A program made the translations under genes and the position numbers. The notes below the pieces were generated by a model. It did not search any database, was not told the DNA's origin, and saw only the letters and a program-made list of their open reading frames with translations. Positions 54,459-64,000 of a stretch of 64,000 nt of DNA are shown piece by piece. The DNA comes from Microbacterium sp. nov. GSS16 (GTDB lineage Bacteria > Actinomycetota > Actinomycetes > Actinomycetales > Microbacteriaceae): contig NZ_CP116338.1 in the NCBI RefSeq assembly GCF_028198145.1, positions 2,542,001-2,606,000 of the forward strand. The letters are read 5' to 3'. Numbering within the stretch: the stretch's first letter is position 1; each line of letters opens with the position of its first letter.

Positions 54459-55292
54459 TCAGGGACGCGGCTGCGACGGGTCCTCCGGGTCTGCCGGGGG
54501 CGCAGGAGGCACGGGAGGTGCGGCCGGAGGCGCTGCCGGCGGGGCGGGAGGCGCGGGAGGGGTCGCCGGCGGCGGCACCGGCGCGCCCGGTGCCGGCGGA
54601 ACCGGCGCTGCGGGATTGACCGGAGCGCCATAGCCCGGCTGCTCGTCGCCCGGCTGGGCCGGCTGCCCGTAACCGGGCTGCGCCGGAGGGGCGTAGCCCT
54701 GCGGGGCGGGAGGCGTGTACCCCTGCGGGGCAGGCGGCGCGTAGCCCTGCGGCGCGCCCCAGGCGGCCGCCGGGGCTGCGTTCTGGCCGGGCTGCACGGG
54801 GACGCCGTCCCAGACAGTGCGGTCGGCGAGGAAGCCGTTGCCGGCCCACGGCGCGGGCGCGATGTTCGGGTTCCAGCGTGAGCGGTCGAACGCGGCGATG
54901 CCCATCCACACGATGTTCAGCAGCACGAAGAGGATGACCCAGGCCGCTTCCTTCTGCAGCTTGAGCCCCACGCGCCAGCCCGCCATCGCGAAGAGGGCGG
55001 TGAAGACCAGACCGAAGATGCCGCCGATGCCCGTCCAGGAGAGCAGAAGCGTCGCGCCCAGCGTGTACAGCACGAGCCAGGGGCTCATGTCGCCGAGCTT
55101 GAAGAAGATCATCTCGCGGTAGACCGGTACCCAGGCGCGCCACTTACCGACGACGCCGGCCTTCTCGAAGATCTTCATCATGAAGATCGACGAGATGACG
55201 TACATGATCGGCCCGACGATGAACAGCAGCACCGTCACCAGGCCGATGATCGCAGCGAAGGCGGTGTAGTCGCCGTAGTCGCCATATCCCAT
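54459..55292 (-). CDS. DUF5684-type membrane protein with proline-rich tail
   Basis: 277 residues. Four membrane segments (about 10-135), with the GxGKWRAWVPVYREMIFFKLGDMSPWLVLY stretch typical of DUF5684/signal-peptidase-like proteins. Then a long Pro/Ala/Gly/Gln tail (about 165-277) with repeats of GYAPPAPQ and PPAPPA. The tail is low complexity and probably disordered. Function unknown. The ATG 55292 is the first Met and lacks a strong ribosome site. Confidence 0.75.
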   Translation of the reverse strand: MGYGDYGDYTAFAAIIGLVTVLLFIVGPIMYVISSIFMMKIFEKAGVVGKWRAWVPVYREMIFFKLGDMSPWLVLYTLGATLLLSWTGIGGIFGLVFTALFAMAGWRVGLKLQKEAAWVILFVLLNIVWMGIAAFDRSRWNPNIAPAPWAGNGFLADRTVWDGVPVQPGQNAAPAAAWGAPQGYAPPAPQGYTPPAPQGYAPPAQPGYGQPAQPGDEQPGYGAPVNPAAPVPPAPGAPVPPPATPPAPPAPPAAPPAAPPVPPAPPADPEDPSQPRP

Positions 55293-55403
55293 GAATGAAC
55301 CAGTCTCTCGTAGAGAGGAAGCCGTAGTGCTCCCCCGTGCGGATCTCGTGCACCCGACATGCTAGCGAAGCCGCCGGATCACGGGCAACGAGACGCCGGC
55401 GGA

Positions 55404-56144
55404 TCAGTCGCCGACGACGAGCTCCAGCACACCGGCATCCGCGCTCTCGCGCATCCGGATGCCGTTCTGCTCGGCCCACCGCAGCAGCGCGCTCGCGGAT
55501 CGAGCCCTCGGGCGTGTCGTGGCGAGGGCGCGCACGAGAGCGCCCTTGCCCCTCTTGTTGAAGTGATTCAGCGCGCGACCCTCGTCGGTGACCACCCGCA
55601 CGTACGTCGATGGAACGACCCCCGCCACCGGCCCGAGCGCCACGTACGACTCGCTGCGCAGATCGAGCACGAAGCCGGCCTCCGTCAGCGCTTCGGAGGT
55701 CGCCTGCGCCCAGTGGCGGCGCAGAGCCCTGATGCCGGGCAGGGAGGTGCCGGCCGCCAGCCGGTACACGGGGATCTCGTCGAGGGCGCCGATCGGGCCG
55801 AACGGCGCCGAGTGGATCAGGACGTGCTCGCCGAGCCAGTGCCGGGCTCGCCGATCCAGTGAAGCGGCATCGAGAGCGTCGTAGAGCACGCCGGTGTAGC
55901 GGTCGATGGCGGCCATCGTGGGGGCTGCGCGCAGCATCCGGTTGTGCTCGACCTCACCCGCCTGACGTTCGCTGAGCTTCAGCACTCGCCGGGCCTCGCT
56001 CTCGTCGGCGCAGAGCGCGACGAGGGCGTCGATCAGCTCGGCGCGTTGCGGGGTCAGCGCCGGCAGCGCAAGGTTCTCGAGGCGCAGCGGGTCTCCGGAT
56101 CCGCCTGGACGCTTGGTCTCTGACGGGGGCAGAAGGATCTTCAT
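55404..56144 (-). CDS. yaaA: YaaA family peroxide-stress protein
   Basis: 246 residues, DUF328. Seen: MKILLPPSETKRPGG at the start, LYDALDAASLDRRARHWL, VLIHSAPFGPIGALDEIPVYRL and VVTDEGRALNHFNKRGKGALVRAL (helix-hairpin-helix-like). E. coli YaaA protects DNA from Fenton damage by limiting free iron. ATG 56144 rather than 56189 because homologues begin MKILLPPSE and GTGGAG lies just upstream. It lies past the atp operon terminator. Confidence 0.85.
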   Translation of the reverse strand: MKILLPPSETKRPGGSGDPLRLENLALPALTPQRAELIDALVALCADESEARRVLKLSERQAGEVEHNRMLRAAPTMAAIDRYTGVLYDALDAASLDRRARHWLGEHVLIHSAPFGPIGALDEIPVYRLAAGTSLPGIRALRRHWAQATSEALTEAGFVLDLRSESYVALGPVAGVVPSTYVRVVTDEGRALNHFNKRGKGALVRALATTRPRARSASALLRWAEQNGIRMRESADAGVLELVVGD

Positions 56145-56162
56145 GGGCTCCACACATGAGAA

Positions 56163-56205
56163 GCGTCCGCTCCGGTTCGTGCGGGGCACGATCCGGAGCG
56201 GACGC
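56163..56205 (-). terminator. Terminator of the ATP synthase operon
   Basis: Perfect 13-bp stem GCGTCCGCTCCGG/CCGGAGCGGACGC with an inner CGTGC/GCACG helix, 15 bases past the atpC stop. It separates the operon from yaaA. Confidence 0.8.
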
Positions 56206-56220
56206 GGGGCAGTACTGCTG

Positions 56221-56481
56221 TCAGGCGATCAGCGCGGCGTTGCCGGCCACGATGGTGAGCGTCTCGCCCTCCATCGAGAGGAAGCCGTCCTGAGCGTTCG
56301 CGAGCACCTTGCTGCCGTCGGTCTGAGTGATGCGGACCTCGCCCTGAGCGAGGATGGCCAGCACCGGCTCGTGACCGGACATGATGCCGATCTCGCCCTC
56401 GACGGTCTTGGCGACGACGAGCGACGCCTCCCCCGTCCAGACCTCCGCGTCAGCGGAGACGAGGCTCACGTGCAGCGCCAT
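56221..56481 (-). CDS. atpC: ATP synthase epsilon subunit
   Basis: 86 residues, only the beta-sandwich domain (LHVSLVSADAEVWTGEASLVVAKTVEGEIGIMSGHEPVLAIL). The C-terminal helical hairpin of other bacteria is missing, normal for actinobacteria. It couples rotation to catalysis and inhibits ATP hydrolysis. ATG 56481, 2 bases after atpD. Confidence 0.95.
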   Translation of the reverse strand: MALHVSLVSADAEVWTGEASLVVAKTVEGEIGIMSGHEPVLAILAQGEVRITQTDGSKVLANAQDGFLSMEGETLTIVAGNAALIA

Positions 56482-56483
56482 GG

Positions 56484-58857
<2,374 letters not shown>

Positions 58858-58876
58858 GAATCAGTACCTCACGCGG

Positions 58877-60517
58877 TTACGCGCGACGACCCTTGACGAT
58901 CTTCTCCTGGCTGACGTCACCGGCGTCCTCTGCCGACACCTGCTCATTGCCCGGGTTGCTGATCGACTGGCCCTTGCCGCCCTGGAACTCCAGGATGAAG
59001 GCGTCCGTCTGCTTGTCGAGCTCTGCCACCGTGGCGTCGTCGAGGACGTTGGTGTCACGCAGGGTGTCGAGGATCGACGTGTTGCGACGCAGGTAGTCGA
59101 GGAGGTCGCGCTCGAAGCGGAGCACATCCTCGACCTCGATCGAGTCGAGCTTGCCGTTCGTTCCGGCCCAGATCGAGACGACCTGCTCCTCGACGGGGTA
59201 CGGCGAGTACTGCGGCTGCTTGAGCAGCTCGGTCAGGCGCGCACCACGGGCGAGCTGACGACGCGACGCCGCATCGAGATCGGACGCGAACATCGCGAAC
59301 GCCTCGAGGGAGCGGTACTGCGCGAGCTCCAGCTTCAGCGTTCCGGAGACCTTCTTGATCGACTTCACCTGGGCGTCACCGCCGACTCGCGAGACCGAGA
59401 TGCCCACGTCGACCGCGGGACGCTGGTTGGCGTTGAACAGGTCGGACTGCAGGAAGATCTGGCCGTCCGTGATCGAGATCACGTTGGTCGGGATGTACGC
59501 CGAGACGTCGTTCGCCTTGGTCTCGATGATCGGCAGACCCGTCATCGAACCGGCACCGAGCTCGTCGGACAGCTTCGCGCAGCGCTCGAGCAGACGCGAG
59601 TGCAGGTAGAAGACGTCACCCGGGTACGCCTCGCGCCCCGGCGGGCGGCGCAGCAGAAGCGACACGGCGCGGTAGGCCTCAGCCTGCTTAGACAGGTCAT
59701 CGAAGATGATCAGGACGTGCTTGCCGCCGTACATCCAGTGCTGGCCGATGGCCGAACCGGTGTAGGGGGCGAGGTACTTGAAGCCGGCCGGGTCGGACGC
59801 AGGGGCCGCGACGATGGTGGTGTACTCCATCGCGCCGGCCTCCTCGAGGGCGCCGCGCACACCGGCGATGGTCGAGCCCTTCTGACCGATCGCGACGTAG
59901 ATGCAGCGCACCTGCTTGTTGACGTCGCCCGACTCCCAGTTGGCCTTCTGGTTGATGATCGTGTCGATCGCCAGCGCGGTCTTTCCGGTCTGGCGGTCGC
60001 CGATGATCAGCTGGCGCTGACCGCGGCCGACGGGGATCATGGCGTCGATCGCCTTGACGCCGGTCTGCATCGGCTCGTGCACCGACTTGCGCTGCATGAC
60101 GCCGGGCGCCTGCAGCTCGAGCTCACGCGAGCCCTCGGTCGCGATGGAGCCGAGTCCGTCGATCGGGTTGCCGAGTGGGTCGACGACACGACCCAGGTAG
60201 CCGTCGCCGACCGGTACGGAGAGAACCTCGCCGGTGCGGGTCACCTCCTGGCCGGCCTCGATGCCGGTGAAGTCGCCGAGCACGACCACGCCGATCTCGT
60301 GCTCGTCGAGGTTCAGGGCCAGGCCCTTCGTGCCGTCAGCGAAGGTGACGAGCTCGTTGGCCATGACGCCCGGCAGTCCCTCGACGTGCGCGATGCCATC
60401 GGCTGCGTCGGTGACGGTGCCGACCTCGGTCGCCGCGGCGCCGGTGGGCTCGTAGGCGGCGGCGAAGTCCTTCAGCGCGTCACGGATGACGTCGGGGCTG
60501 ATCGATAGTTCTGCCAT
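58877..60517 (-). CDS. atpA: ATP synthase alpha subunit
   Basis: Non-catalytic F1 subunit, 546 residues. Walker [16 protein letters not shown] (about 172-186), [73 protein letters not shown], and [19 protein letters not shown]. The C-terminal extension (about 510-546, with [23 protein letters not shown]) is the actinobacterial tail linked to hydrolysis latency in mycobacteria. ATG 60517. Confidence 0.98.
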   Translation of the reverse strand: MAELSISPDVIRDALKDFAAAYEPTGAAATEVGTVTDAADGIAHVEGLPGVMANELVTFADGTKGLALNLDEHEIGVVVLGDFTGIEAGQEVTRTGEVLSVPVGDGYLGRVVDPLGNPIDGLGSIATEGSRELELQAPGVMQRKSVHEPMQTGVKAIDAMIPVGRGQRQLIIGDRQTGKTALAIDTIINQKANWESGDVNKQVRCIYVAIGQKGSTIAGVRGALEEAGAMEYTTIVAAPASDPAGFKYLAPYTGSAIGQHWMYGGKHVLIIFDDLSKQAEAYRAVSLLLRRPPGREAYPGDVFYLHSRLLERCAKLSDELGAGSMTGLPIIETKANDVSAYIPTNVISITDGQIFLQSDLFNANQRPAVDVGISVSRVGGDAQVKSIKKVSGTLKLELAQYRSLEAFAMFASDLDAASRRQLARGARLTELLKQPQYSPYPVEEQVVSIWAGTNGKLDSIEVEDVLRFERDLLDYLRRNTSILDTLRDTNVLDDATVAELDKQTDAFILEFQGGKGQSISNPGNEQVSAEDAGDVSQEKIVKGRRA

Positions 60518-60567
60518 TGTCTTCCCTTTGTGTGTCTGGGTGTCCGCGGTTCCCCGCGTGAAGTTGT

Positions 60568-61356
60568 TCAGCTCGCGAGCTTCTGGCGAAGATCGGCGAG
60601 TCGGGCGGAGATGCTGCCGTCGATGACGTCATCGGCGATCTGCACGCGCAGGCCACCGACGACGGTCTGGTCGATCACCTGGTTGATGGAGATCTCGCCG
60701 CCGTAGCGGCGTGCGAGCGCGTCACGCAGACGCGCTTCCTGTGCAGCCTCGAGAGGAGCGGCGGTGTACACCGTCGCCACCGAACGGCCTGCCTGAGCTG
60801 CGACGATGCGAACCGCGCGGCTGAGCACTTGGCGAACGCGGCGCTCACGCGGCCGCGGCACCAGGGACGAGGCGATCAGCATGGTCGCCGGTGACACGGC
60901 GCCGCCGAGCACGCGCTCGACGAGTGCGCGCTTTGCGGCGTCACCACCGAGCCGACCGCCGAGCGCGAGCTCGAGCTCCGGGTTCGCCGCGACGACGCGC
61001 GAGAAGCCGAACAGCTCCGTCGCGACGTCGTCACCGGCAGACGCAGCGGCGGCTGCCCGAATCGCGAGCTCTTCGACACCGTCGACGAGGTCGGACTCCG
61101 ACGACCAGCGCTGAGCTGCGACCGCGGTCAGCAGCGTGCGCACCGGAGCCGAGACACCGGCGAAGACGGCCGAGACGAGCGCGCTGCGCGCCTCAGCCGG
61201 AGCTGCGGGATCGGCGAGCGCGCCGCTCAGCTGAGCCGACTCCCCGATCGTGCGGGCCGCAGCGAAGAGCTCGGCCGCACTGTCGAGGTTCAGGCCCGAC
61301 GCTGCGGCAAGCGCGTCCGTCGATGCCGCGAGTGCCTGAGTGGTCGCGCTGCCCAT
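60568..61356 (-). CDS. atpH: ATP synthase delta subunit
   Basis: Peripheral stalk subunit (OSCP homologue), 262 residues. It is longer than the roughly 180 residues of E. coli, with an extra N-terminal region as in other actinobacteria. The C-terminal part [34 protein letters not shown] is the conserved OSCP signature. Its ATG overlaps the atpF stop by 1 base (TAATG), so translation is coupled. Confidence 0.94.
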   Translation of the reverse strand: MGSATTQALAASTDALAAASGLNLDSAAELFAAARTIGESAQLSGALADPAAPAEARSALVSAVFAGVSAPVRTLLTAVAAQRWSSESDLVDGVEELAIRAAAAASAGDDVATELFGFSRVVAANPELELALGGRLGGDAAKRALVERVLGGAVSPATMLIASSLVPRPRERRVRQVLSRAVRIVAAQAGRSVATVYTAAPLEAAQEARLRDALARRYGGEISINQVIDQTVVGGLRVQIADDVIDGSISARLADLRQKLAS

Positions 61357-61898
61357 TACTTGGCCTTCTCGAGGTCGGCGAGGAAGCGGTCCACGACGGC
61401 CGTCGCGCGGGCGTCATCGCTGAGGGTCTCCCCCACGACGTTGCCGGCGAGGTCGATCGCGAGCGTGCCGACCTCGCTGCGCAGTGAGACGAACGCCGCC
61501 TGGCGCTCGGCCTCGATCTGCGAGTGAGCGGCTGCAGTGATGCGGCCCGCCTCGGCGACCGCGGCCTCCTTGGCCTCGGTCACGATCTTCTTGCCGTCCT
61601 CACGGGCGGCTTCGCGGATCTCACCGGCTTCGGTGCGTGCCTCGGCGAGCTGGCGGGTGTACTCCTCCAGCGCGGCCTCGGCCTGCTTCTGCGCCTCATC
61701 CGCCTTGGCGATGTTGCCTTCGATAGCGGCTGAGCGCTCGTCGAGCATCGCGGTCAGGCGAGGAAGGGCGACCTTCCACACCACGATGAGGATGATGAGG
61801 AACCACAGGCCCGACCAGATGATGTCGTACCACGCGGGGATGAGCGGGTTCTGCGCCTCGGTCTCCGCCGCGAGGTTCGTGACAAGAGCGTTCAGCAT
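61356..61898 (-). CDS. atpF: ATP synthase b subunit
   Basis: Membrane-anchored peripheral stalk subunit, 180 residues. One N-terminal helix (WSGLWFLIILIVVWKVALPRL) and a long charged coiled coil (KADEAQKQAEAALEEYTRQLAEARTEAGEIREAAREDGKKIVTEAKE). ATG 61898 with GGAG upstream. Confidence 0.95.
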   Translation of the reverse strand: MLNALVTNLAAETEAQNPLIPAWYDIIWSGLWFLIILIVVWKVALPRLTAMLDERSAAIEGNIAKADEAQKQAEAALEEYTRQLAEARTEAGEIREAAREDGKKIVTEAKEAAVAEAGRITAAAHSQIEAERQAAFVSLRSEVGTLAIDLAGNVVGETLSDDARATAVVDRFLADLEKAK

Positions 61899-61925
61899 CC
61901 TGTCTCCTTCAGAAGTCGGTGTGGA

Positions 61926-63011
<1,086 letters not shown>

Positions 63012-63015
<4 letters not shown>

Positions 63016-63110
63016 CAGCGCGGGCTCCAGCTTCGGGTCACCGGCGAGAACCGGGGCGACGAGGGACGTTGTGCGTCAGCGCAAGCGCTCGCGAGACGAG
63101 CGGCGGGCAC
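63012..63110 (-). CDS. Small leaderless ORF running into atpB
   Basis: GTG 63110 lies six bases after TAGTGT (63122 to 63117), the same arrangement as the other leaderless genes here. It reads 32 codons (MPAARLASACADAQRPSS...) and stops at TGA overlapping the atpB TTG start as TTGA. It may be an upstream peptide that couples translation to atpB, or the real N-terminus of atpB separated by a frameshift. No similarity claimed. Confidence 0.45.
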
Positions 63111-63128
63111 GGGACAACACTACCAGAT

Positions 63129-63638
63129 TCAGCGGTCGCCCTCGGTCCTGCCATGCGCGTTTCGGCCGCCGGTGTCGGGTTCGTCCTCGGGGTTGACCGT
63201 CGGGAGTTCGATGTCGCTCACGTGCGGCAGACGCATGCGGACGAGCACGACCGCGTCGACGACCAGGGAGAGGATCACCCCGGCGACGATGGAGAGGAAG
63301 AAGACGAGCGGCGAGATCCACGGCTGTCCGCTGATCACGATCATGATCACGAGGAACAGACCCAGTTTGACCAGCCAGCCGCCCAGCACGATCGCGAAGA
63401 AGAGCTGCACGTAGAGGGGTTCTCCGAACCAGCGGTTCGCGAACAGGATGCTTCCGGCCGTGATCCCGAGGAACACGAAGGCGAGCAGCACGCCGACCAG
63501 TCCGCTCCACAGCCCGCTCGTCCCGTCGACGGCGTATCCGATGCCGCCCGCGGCGAGGGCGAGCACGACGGCCGCACCCGCCGACCACGTCAGCGTGCGC
63601 CGCAGGATGGGTGTGCTGGAGACGGGGCTCGGGGTCAT
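63129..63638 (-). CDS. atpI: AtpI-like ATP synthase-associated membrane protein
   Basis: 169 residues with four membrane segments (about 15-130) and a polar C-terminal tail (PTVNPEDEPDTGGRNAHGRTEGDR). Position directly ahead of atpB and length identify it as the AtpI equivalent. AtpI assists c-ring assembly elsewhere. The ATG 63638 overlaps the wecA-like stop (ATGA), so it is coupled to the upstream gene. Confidence 0.82.
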   Translation of the reverse strand: MTPSPVSSTPILRRTLTWSAGAAVVLALAAGGIGYAVDGTSGLWSGLVGVLLAFVFLGITAGSILFANRWFGEPLYVQLFFAIVLGGWLVKLGLFLVIMIVISGQPWISPLVFFLSIVAGVILSLVVDAVVLVRMRLPHVSDIELPTVNPEDEPDTGGRNAHGRTEGDR

Positions 63639-64000
63639 CGGGGCTCCATGTGCTCGGTGTCGGGAGGGGTCGGATCGGATGGGCTGGCGGCTCTGCGCTC
63701 TGCGGCTCTTCGCCGCACCCGCAGCGGGGTGCGCGTGACGATCAGGCAGGCGACGACGCCCACGATGCCGAACGCGACGGCGGCGAGGTACCCGCCGGGC
63801 CAGTCCTGCCGCCCGGCGATGTACATCAGCAGCACGGTCAGCGAGATGATCGCACTCCACGCATAGAAGATCAGCACGGCGTCGCGGTGGCGGTGACCGA
63901 GATCGAGCATCCGGTGATGCAGGTGCTTGCGATCCGGAGAGAACGGCGACCTGCCCGCGCGCATGCGGCGTGAGACGGCGAGGCCGAAGTCGAGCAGCGG
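63635..64000 (-). CDS. WecA-like undecaprenyl-phosphate sugar-1-phosphate transferase, C-terminal part
   Basis: The visible last 121 residues have the family motif DFGLAVSRRMRAGRSPFSPDRKHLHHRMLDLGHRH, with the HLHH loop of WecA/MraY-type GT4 enzymes. Two or three membrane segments (LIFYAWSAIISLTVLLMYI and YLAAVAFGIVGVVACLIV) and a basic tail follow. These enzymes load a sugar phosphate on undecaprenyl phosphate for wall polymers. The N-terminus lies beyond the right edge. Its position before atpI is standard for actinobacteria. Confidence 0.88.
   Translation of the reverse strand, partial: PLLDFGLAVSRRMRAGRSPFSPDRKHLHHRMLDLGHRHRDAVLIFYAWSAIISLTVLLMYIAGRQDWPGGYLAAVAFGIVGVVACLIVTRTPLRVRRRAAERRAASPSDPTPPDTEHMEPR

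Overview
The window is high-GC DNA from an actinobacterium, most likely Microbacterium or a close relative in Microbacteriaceae. The evidence is the gene content and order (dxr, rseP, ispG, proS, nusA-ylxR-infB-rbfA, truB, ribF, rpsO, and a wecA-atpI-atpBEFHAGDC cluster) and a short 86-residue AtpC. Many genes also carry an actinobacterial leaderless promoter, TAnnnT followed by exactly six bases and then the start codon. The species is an inference. No tRNA, rRNA, CRISPR array, prophage or complete insertion sequence was seen, and no stretch over 300 bases lacks a gene.

Layout. 1-2200: iron uptake genes efeO (cut at the left edge) and efeU behind a DtxR/IdeR-type box. 2298-4703: a 2OG-Fe(II) oxygenase, a small winged-helix regulator with an apparently frameshifted membrane protein behind two tandem palindromes, and rpsO. 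4843-17312: transporters (MFS, Pit phosphate), YceI, FKBP, PrsW-type protease, FAH hydrolase, aspartase, CpdA-like phosphodiesterase, S9 oligopeptidase and phosphofructokinase. 17535-24211: SNF2-type helicase, a lipoprotein, ribF with two small membrane proteins, truB and mutY. 24224-31795: the translation/transcription block rbfA-infB-ylxR-nusA, then a LOG protein and proS. 31837-38479: PEP-mutase-like enzyme, RNB exoribonuclease, a small-molecule kinase, an alpha/beta hydrolase, a truncated nucleotidyltransferase-like gene, an AlaX-like editing protein and ispG.

38514-41912 is the most distinctive stretch. A DUF222/HNH endonuclease gene sits between imperfect 24-27 bp direct repeats. Next to it is a classical tryptophan attenuator (leader peptide with Trp-Trp, overlapping hairpins, U-run) controlling a fused TrpE-TrpG/PhzE-like synthase. 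These plus-strand genes lie inside the dxr-rseP-ispG series that is usually compact.

42020-56144: rseP, a MurE-like ligase, dxr, an FKBP lipoprotein, an acyltransferase, OsmC, an asparaginase, an orphan EssC/FtsK-type ATPase paired with a PP2C phosphatase, an aldo/keto reductase, a proline-rich membrane protein and YaaA. 56221-64000: the complete ATP synthase operon preceded by atpI and the end of a wecA-like gene. A small leaderless reading frame appears to run into atpB.

Cell functions represented are mainly housekeeping: translation, isoprenoid and FAD synthesis, cell-wall precursors, energy and central metabolism. The accessory signals are in the intergenic DNA and in the HNH/trp insertion.
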